Origin: QHWK01 sp035315685
GTDB lineage: Bacteria; Acidobacteriota; Vicinamibacteria; Vicinamibacterales; CAVVIG01
NCBI GenBank assembly: GCA_035315685.1
Contig: DATFXR010000036.1
Span: 1-10,451 of the forward strand
Length of the DNA stretch: 10,451 bases
Direction: 5' to 3'
Positions 5,768 to 10,451 of the stretch are shown in pieces. The notes below the pieces were generated by a model that was given only the letters and a program-made list of their open reading frames with translations, did no database searches and was not told the DNA's origin. The translations under genes and the position numbers were made by a program. Every line of letters begins with the position of its first letter. Within the stretch, counting starts at the first letter, position 1.

Positions 5768-8700
5768 ATGCGCGTCGTCATCTCCTCGTCCGCATCGGTC
5801 CGCTTCGCTGCGGCCCGTGAATTCCTAGCTGGACATCCACCGGGTTCCGAAGTCGTCATCGTCGGCGCGTCGCGCGGCGCGGCCGACGATCTCGCGCGCG
5901 ATGTCGGGCGGCGTGCGGGCGCGACGTTCGGCCTGACCCGTTTCAGCCTCACCGAAGTTGCCGCCCGCGCTGCCGCGTCCACGCTTGCCGGCACGCGGCG
6001 TGTGCCCGGATCGTCGGCCGGCGCGGAAGCGATGGCCGCGCGCGCGGTGTTCGACGCGGTTGCGGCCGGCGAGCTCGCCTACTTCGGTCCGGTCGCATCG
6101 CTGCCGGGATTTCCGAAGGCGCTCGCGCGGACGGTCCACGAGCTCCGGCTCACTGGTGTCACCGCCGATCGCCTGCGCGCCACCGACGCTGCGTCGATCG
6201 GCGATCTCGCCGGACTCCTGACGCGCATCGAAGAGCAGCTGGCCAACGGCGCCGTCGACGATCGCGCCGCGCTGTTTCGGATGGCGGCCGAAGCGTGCCG
6301 CGCCGGACAGGTCCGCTGGGCGGCGTTGCCGCTCGTGTTTCTCGACCTGCCGCTCGACTCGCGGGCGGAGCAGGGATTCGCCGCGGCGCTCGCCGCGCGA
6401 TCACCCGCCGTGCTCGCAACGATGCCGGAAGACGACGCCGCCGCACTCGAGGCGGCGCGATCGATCGGTGCGACGATCGTGCACGGCGACGATGACGCGG
6501 CTGCGGGTTCCGATCTCGCGAGCCTCCGGCGTTTCGTGTTTCGCAGCGAGCCGCCGCCGGTCCGCACGCGCGCCGGCGACGTCACGCTCTTCTCCGCGCC
6601 GGGTGAAGGACGCGAAGCGGTCGAGATCGTCCGGCGAGTGCTCGACGAGGCGGCAGGCGGCGTTCGCTTCGACGAGATGGCGGTGCTGGTGCGCACGCCG
6701 CGTCAGTATCTGGGTCTGCTCGAGCACGCCTGCGCGCGTGGCGGCGTGCCGGTGTACTTCGATCGGGGCACGCGGCGTCCCGATCCGGCAGGCCGCGCGT
6801 TCGTCGCGCTGCTCGCCTGCGCGGCCGAGGGCCTTTCGGCGAAGCGGTTCGACGAATATCTCTCGCTGGGACAGGTCCCGCAGTTCAAGGGGCGGCGCGA
6901 CGAGTTCTCGGCCGGCTCAATCGACTCTCCGGCCACTGCGCTTCTCGGCGTACCGGCGGACCAGGCCGATCCCGAACAGCCGGACGAGGCCGCGCTCGAT
7001 CCGACCGCGCCGGCGATCGACTCCGACGATGAAGCGGTCATCGCGGGCACGCTCCGATCGCCGTGGAAATGGGAAGAGCTGATTGTCGAGTCGGCGGTCG
7101 TCGGTGGTCGGACGCGCGAAGAGGGCAGCGCGCGGTGGCGGCGTCGTCTCGACGGGCTCGCGGCCGACTACCGCTTCCGCATCGACGAACTCCGGAAGGA
7201 AGAACCTGAATCGGCGCGCATCGCGCGGTACGAGCGCGATCTGTCGAATCTCGCCCATCTGCGCCACTTCGCGCTGCCGATCGTCGACGCGCTCGCCGAG
7301 TGGCCCGATCGCGCGCGATGGGGCGAGTGGCTCGAGCGTTTCGCCGCGCTTGCCGCGCGCACGCTGCGGCGGCCGGACCGCGTGCTGCAGGTGCTCGCGG
7401 ATCTGCGGCCGATGGCGGCGATCGGTCCGGTCAGCCTCGAGGAAGCCCGCGACGTGCTCCACGATCGGCTCGTGACGCTCGACTGGGAGCCGCCGGCGCG
7501 GCGCTACGGCCGCATCTTCGTTGGCACGCCGCACCAGGCGCGCGGCCGGTCGTTCAGGGTCGTCTTCGTGCCGGGGCTCGCCGAGCGGGTCGTGCCGCAG
7601 CGTCCGCGCGAGGATCCGCTGCTGCTCGACGATCGGCGGCGCGGCATCGATCCCGCGCTCGTCGATCAGGAGCAACGCGGGAGCGCCGAGCGTCTGCTGC
7701 TGAAGATCGCGATCGGCGCGGCGACCGAGCGTCTGTATCTCTCCTACCCGCGGCTCGACGTCGCGGAAACGCGCGCGCGCGTGCCGTCGTTCTACGCGCT
7801 CGACGTCATGCGCGCGATCACCGGCCGCGTGCCGGATCACCGTGTGCTCGCGGCGCAGGCGTCCGAAGCGGGAGGCGCGAACCTCGCCTGGCCGGCGCCA
7901 CACGATCCCGATCGCGCGATTGACGATCTCGAACACGACCTCGCGATCCTCGAACCGCTGCTGCAGATGCGCGATTCCGCCCTGGCGAGAGGCCGCGCCC
8001 ACTACATGCTCGGGTTGAACGAGGCACTGCGGCGATCGGTGATCAGTCGATGGGCGCGCGGCCGCGTCGCCTGGGCGGCGGGCGACGGGCTGATCCGCGT
8101 GTCGCCGACGACCGAATCGGCACTCGCGGCGCAGCGCCTCGGGAAGCGTCCATACTCGCTCTCCGCACTGCAGCGCTTCGCCACGTGCCCGTATCAGTTT
8201 CTCCTATCGACGATTTACCGGCTCGAGCCATGGGACGAACCCGAGCCGCTGGTGCGCATGGATCCGCTCACCCGCGGCAGCCTGTTCCACACGGTGCAGA
8301 CCGAGTTCTATCGCGCGATGCAGGAACGCGGCGCGTTGCCGGTGACCCGCACCGACTTGCCCGACGCGGTGTCGCTCCTGGAGCACGTGCTCGATCGTGA
8401 GGCGGCCGAGTACGCCGAGCTGCTCGCGCCGGCGATTGAGCGCGTCTGGCGTGACGAGATCGACGAGCTGCAGCGCGACCTCGTGATCTGGGTCCAGAAG
8501 CTGGCCGACGACGACGCGTGGCGGCCCGTGTATTTCGAGTACAGCTTCGGGTTGAACGACGCCGGCCGCGACCCGCGCAGCCTGCCCGATCCGATCGTCG
8601 TCGACGGCAAATACGTCCTGCGAGGCTCGGTGGATCTGATCGAGCAGCACACGCAGTTCGACGTCCTGCGGGTGACCGATCACAAGACCGGGAAGAACCG

Positions 8701-9061
8701 GGCGACGCCGGACCTCGTCGTCGGCGGCGGCAAGATGCTGCAGGGCGTGCTCTACAGCGTCGCGGTCGAGCAGGCGCTCGGCAAGCGCGTGATGAAAGGC
8801 CGCTACTACTACTCGACCACCGCCGGCGGGTTCGCCGACAAGGACGTCGACATCAACGACTACACGCGCGGCGAGGGCCTGCGGGTGCTCGCCATCGTCG
8901 ATCGTGCGATCGAAACCGGGTTCCTGGCGGCGGCGCCGGAGGAACGCGCCTGCACCTGGTGCGACTTCCGTCCGGTCTGCGGTCCGCGGGAAGAGGAGCG
9001 GACGCGCCGAAAAGCGCGCGAGAAGCTCGCCGATCTGATCGCCTTGAGGGCGATGCGATGA
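5768..9061 (+). CDS. addB: AddB-like PD-(D/E)XK nuclease / inactivated helicase subunit
   Basis: The protein is 1097 aa from ATG 5768, near the usual AddB length. It is expected to pair with the downstream AddA-like helicase to resect DNA double-strand ends for RecA-dependent repair. Residues 1-~270 resemble the first helicase-like domain, but the N-terminus (MRVVISSSASVRFAAAREFL) lacks a Walker A GxGKT. Residues ~280-680 contain UvrD-fold segments: EMAVLVRTPRQYLGLLEHA, GGVPVYFDRGTRRPDPAG, and GTPHQARGRSFRVVFVPGLA. The C-terminal nuclease domain is complete: His841 (GSLFHTVQTEF), Asp956 (RGSVDLIE), Asp971-x-Lys973 (TDHKTGK) and Gln992-x3-Tyr996 (QGVLY). Four cysteines fit the AddB iron-sulfur staple: Cys807 (ATCPYQF) and Cys1062, Cys1065, Cys1071 (CTWCDFRPVC). 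The family could also be called a PD-(D/E)XK nuclease family protein; the symbol is by analogy. The stop is followed 3 nt later by the inverted-repeat element that separates it from its partner gene. Confidence 0.88.
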   Translation: MRVVISSSASVRFAAAREFLAGHPPGSEVVIVGASRGAADDLARDVGRRAGATFGLTRFSLTEVAARAAASTLAGTRRVPGSSAGAEAMAARAVFDAVAAGELAYFGPVASLPGFPKALARTVHELRLTGVTADRLRATDAASIGDLAGLLTRIEEQLANGAVDDRAALFRMAAEACRAGQVRWAALPLVFLDLPLDSRAEQGFAAALAARSPAVLATMPEDDAAALEAARSIGATIVHGDDDAAAGSDLASLRRFVFRSEPPPVRTRAGDVTLFSAPGEGREAVEIVRRVLDEAAGGVRFDEMAVLVRTPRQYLGLLEHACARGGVPVYFDRGTRRPDPAGRAFVALLACAAEGLSAKRFDEYLSLGQVPQFKGRRDEFSAGSIDSPATALLGVPADQADPEQPDEAALDPTAPAIDSDDEAVIAGTLRSPWKWEELIVESAVVGGRTREEGSARWRRRLDGLAADYRFRIDELRKEEPESARIARYERDLSNLAHLRHFALPIVDALAEWPDRARWGEWLERFAALAARTLRRPDRVLQVLADLRPMAAIGPVSLEEARDVLHDRLVTLDWEPPARRYGRIFVGTPHQARGRSFRVVFVPGLAERVVPQRPREDPLLLDDRRRGIDPALVDQEQRGSAERLLLKIAIGAATERLYLSYPRLDVAETRARVPSFYALDVMRAITGRVPDHRVLAAQASEAGGANLAWPAPHDPDRAIDDLEHDLAILEPLLQMRDSALARGRAHYMLGLNEALRRSVISRWARGRVAWAAGDGLIRVSPTTESALAAQRLGKRPYSLSALQRFATCPYQFLLSTIYRLEPWDEPEPLVRMDPLTRGSLFHTVQTEFYRAMQERGALPVTRTDLPDAVSLLEHVLDREAAEYAELLAPAIERVWRDEIDELQRDLVIWVQKLADDDAWRPVYFEYSFGLNDAGRDPRSLPDPIVVDGKYVLRGSVDLIEQHTQFDVLRVTDHKTGKNRATPDLVVGGGKMLQGVLYSVAVEQALGKRVMKGRYYYSTTAGGFADKDVDINDYTRGEGLRVLAIVDRAIETGFLAAAPEERACTWCDFRPVCGPREEERTRRKAREKLADLIALRAMR

Positions 9062-9324
9062 TGCAACCACAGAGGCACCGAGACACGGAGAGAACGCTGT
9101 CATGCCCAAGGCTCTCGCTCGACGCGCGCGGCCTGCAGAGCAGGCCGCCGTGCAGGCGGGACCAATCGACTGAACGAGCAACGCCACGGCATTCACCGCG
9201 TTGTACGTTCAGCGGATTGGCCCCGCCTGATCGCCGCTGCGCGGCGGCGCGTCGAGCGTCGTCTCTGAACCTCGGTGTCTCCGTGTCTCTGTGGTTCACG
9301 TTTGCCGCGGCTGGCGCGCGATGA
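9058..9324 (+). CDS. Possible 88-aa reading frame through the inverted-repeat element
   Basis: ATG 9058 overlaps the addB-like stop (ATGA, 9058-9061), and its TGA 9322-9324 overlaps the addA-like ATG 9321 (ATGA). The peptide begins MMQPQRHRDTERT and ends WFTFAAAGAR; it is arginine- and cysteine-rich, has no recognised domain, and most of it is translated from the element's palindromes. The first residues (HRDTE) are what this widespread repeat type gives whenever it is read in this frame. As a functional protein it is unlikely. As a re-initiation bridge between the flanking genes it is plausible. Confidence 0.3.
   Translation: MMQPQRHRDTERTLSCPRLSLDARGLQSRPPCRRDQSTERATPRHSPRCTFSGLAPPDRRCAAARRASSLNLGVSVSLWFTFAAAGAR
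9065..9090 (+). repeat. Left terminal inverted repeat
   Basis: This arm begins AACCACAGAGGCACCGAG and ends ACACGGAG. It matches the reverse complement of 9271-9296 at 23 of 26 positions, with differences at arm positions 11, 15 and 23. It begins 3 nt after the addB-like stop codon. Confidence 0.85.
9116..9258. other. Nested palindromes forming a predicted four-way junction
   Basis: CGCTCGACGCG (9116-9126) pairs perfectly with CGCGTCGAGCG (9248-9258). Enclosed between them are three arms. Arm A is GCGGCCTGC-AGA-GCAGGCCGC (9128-9148). Arm B is a 24-nt stem with 21 matches (9153-9176 with 9206-9229), extended by CAACGC (9179-9184) with GCGTTG (9198-9203). Arm C is CGCCGC-TGC-GCGGCG (9232-9246). 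Only 1, 4, 2 and 1 unpaired nucleotides lie between consecutive stems, so the arms fit one compact junction without conflict. The fold was worked out by hand. Confidence 0.75.
9271..9296 (-). repeat. Right terminal inverted repeat
   Basis: This is the mirror arm of 9065-9090, ending CTCTGTGGTT on the + strand. The addA-like start codon lies 24 nt further on, and no Shine-Dalgarno is seen between the two. Confidence 0.85.
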
Positions 9325-10451
9325 CGATGCTGCTCGACGATCGCGCGGCACGACGCGCCATCTGCGACGATCTCGACACGACGCTGATCGTCGAGGCCGC
9401 GGCAGGCACGGGCAAGACGACCGAGCTGATCACCCGGATCCTGCGGATTCTCGAAACCGGCCGCGCGGCGATGAAAGAGATCGTCGCCGTGACGTTCACC
9501 GAGAAGGCGGCCGGCGAGCTGAAGCTGCGGCTGCGCGAAGAGCTCGAGCGTGCGCGCGCCGGCGCGGCAGACGCGGCGGTGGAGCGCCGCCTCGAAGATG
9601 CGCTCGGGACGCTGGAAGAAGCGCACGTGAACACGATTCACGGTTTCTGCGCTGAACTGCTGCGCGAACGTCCCGTCGAAGCGTGCGTCGACCCGTTGTT
9701 CGCAGTGCTGACCGAGCCGCAGGCGGATCGCCTCTACGCACGTGCGTTTCGCGCCTGGTTGCAGGACGAACTGCAAGCGCCGCCCGAGGGTCTGCGTCGC
9801 GCGCTCCGGCGGACGAGCGTCCCGATCTTCGGATCCCTCGAATCGAGCGGACCGATCGATCGGCTTCGCGGCGCCGGCCGGCTCCTCGCCGAGTGGCGCG
9901 ACTTCCCTCATCCATGGGAGCGACCGCCGTTCGACCGAGCGGGCGAGATCGCACGGCATGTCGACGCCCTTCATCGCCTCGCGGCGCTCACCGCGGCGGC
10001 CACGTCGATGCGCGATAACCTGTTCATCGACACGGATGCAGTTCGCCGCCTGAGCCGCCAGATTCAGCTCGAGCAGTCGTTCGGCCAGACCGATCTCGAC
10101 GCGTGGGAGGCGCGGCTCGTCGATCTGACGCGCGAACGCGGGTTTTCCCGCACTCGCAAGGGCAGCGGCTACAAGTACGGGAAGAGCGTGAATCGCAGCG
10201 ATGTCCTGGCCGCCCGCGACGCGCTCTTCGCGAACCTGCAGCAGTTTCGTAAAGACGCGGACGCGGATCTCGCCGCGTTGCTCCAGCAGGAGTTCGCGGG
10301 CGCGACCGCGCGATACCAGGAGCTGAAGCGCGCGTCGGGCTCGCTCGACTTCGCGGATCTGCTCGCCCGGACCCGCGACCTGATCGCGACCAACGGCGTC
10401 GTCCGGTCGCACCTGCAGCAGAAGTTCTCGCGGATCTTCGTCGACGAGTTC
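9321..10451 (+). CDS. addA: AddA/UvrD-like superfamily 1 helicase, N-terminal part (3' end outside window)
   Basis: The first 377 residues are present and the frame is still open at the window end. This would be the motor subunit of an AddAB-type helicase-nuclease working with the upstream AddB-like protein. The order of superfamily 1A motifs is clear: Walker A EAAAGTGKTT (Lys32), motif Ia VAVTFTEKAAGELKLRLRE (near residue 58), the TIHGFC motif (His107), the SLDFADLLARTRDL segment before motif II, and motif II beginning IFVDEF at residues 372-377 exactly at the window edge. The inserted region ~120-340 is the 1B subdomain, with an Arg/Lys-rich stretch (RERGFSRTRKGSGYKYGKS). Start ATG 9321 was chosen because it directly precedes the conserved region; ATG 9327 in the same frame is an alternative. 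Neither has a Shine-Dalgarno. Whether a C-terminal nuclease domain is present, as in AddA, lies outside the window; a plain UvrD-like partner is the alternative. Confidence 0.88.
   Translation, partial: MTMLLDDRAARRAICDDLDTTLIVEAAAGTGKTTELITRILRILETGRAAMKEIVAVTFTEKAAGELKLRLREELERARAGAADAAVERRLEDALGTLEEAHVNTIHGFCAELLRERPVEACVDPLFAVLTEPQADRLYARAFRAWLQDELQAPPEGLRRALRRTSVPIFGSLESSGPIDRLRGAGRLLAEWRDFPHPWERPPFDRAGEIARHVDALHRLAALTAAATSMRDNLFIDTDAVRRLSRQIQLEQSFGQTDLDAWEARLVDLTRERGFSRTRKGSGYKYGKSVNRSDVLAARDALFANLQQFRKDADADLAALLQQEFAGATARYQELKRASGSLDFADLLARTRDLIATNGVVRSHLQQKFSRIFVDEF

Larger units (their letters stand above)
9065..9296. mobile_element. 232-bp MITE-like element with terminal inverted repeats and cloverleaf interior
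   Basis: The element fills most of the gap between the addB-like and addA-like genes. Its ends are 26-bp inverted repeats (9065-9090 and 9271-9296; 23 of 26 positions match). The ends are built of related 7-8 nt units such as CACAGAG, ACACGGAG and CACCGAG, of a type I recall as a recurrent intergenic repeat in environmental genomes. Inside are a perfect 11-bp inner stem (9116-9126 with 9248-9258), a 9-bp hairpin (9128-9148), a long central stem (9153-9184 with 9198-9229) and a 6-bp hairpin (9232-9246). No transposase is encoded, so it would be non-autonomous. Whether it still moves cannot be told. Confidence 0.75.

Noticed and set aside
6917..8002. 361-codon open frame on the - strand
   Set aside because: It is antisense to the middle of the AddB-like gene, Arg-rich and without recognisable domains.
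9128..9148. Intrinsic terminator for the AddB-like gene
   Set aside because: The 9-bp GC hairpin is strong but has no T-tract after it and fits better as one arm of the cloverleaf in the element.
8853..10412. 519-codon open frame on the - strand
   Set aside because: It runs antisense to the nuclease domain end, across the element and through the addA-like gene. Its product is Arg/Ala/Gly-rich with no motif, while the + strand frames carry clear catalytic motifs. It is a byproduct of high GC.

Overview
The window is high-GC DNA (strong G/C at third codon positions) from a bacterium. The mix of an exported S9 peptidase, an exported amidohydrolase and a periplasmic-type TPR protein, together with GGTC-rich and GGCAGGA-rich spacers and a 'CACAGAG/ACACGGAG'-ended intergenic element, resembles Acidobacteriota of the Vicinamibacteria type. 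That placement rests on memory of similar genomes, not on a search. All supported genes lie on the + strand.

Layout. Positions 1-597 hold the C-terminal end of a TPR protein. After a GGTC-repeat spacer, 708-2792 encodes an exported S9 family (prolyl-oligopeptidase/acylaminoacyl-peptidase type) serine peptidase with a beta-propeller and an intact Ser/Asp/His triad. An exported metal-dependent amidohydrolase follows at 2924-4264. A purine-rich GGCAGGA spacer leads to a non-heme ferritin (4337-4834). Its stop lies 1 nt before the likely GTG start of an orphan cytosolic ABC ATPase of the ModF/YlmA type (4836-5651). From 5768 to the window end there is a two-gene recombination-repair unit: an AddB-like protein with an inactive-looking helicase part and an intact Fe-S PD-(D/E)XK nuclease domain (5768-9061), then the N-terminal third of its AddA/UvrD-like helicase partner (9321 to beyond 10451).

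The most interesting feature is the 259-bp gap between the addB-like and addA-like genes. It is almost filled by one element (9065-9296) with 26-bp imperfect terminal inverted repeats. Inside are an 11-bp perfect inner stem, two short GC hairpins and a long central stem, so one strand can fold into a tight cloverleaf with a four-way junction. A reading frame of 88 codons crosses the whole element. It starts in an ATGA overlap with the addB-like stop and ends in an ATGA overlap with the addA-like start. The element may therefore have inserted into a coupled addB-addA junction while keeping a path for translational re-initiation.

Functionally, the left half looks like peptide breakdown in the cell envelope, the middle like iron storage plus an unassigned ATPase, and the right half like double-strand-break end processing. 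Nothing seen here ties the three parts into one pathway. I see no tRNA, rRNA, CRISPR array or transposase gene.
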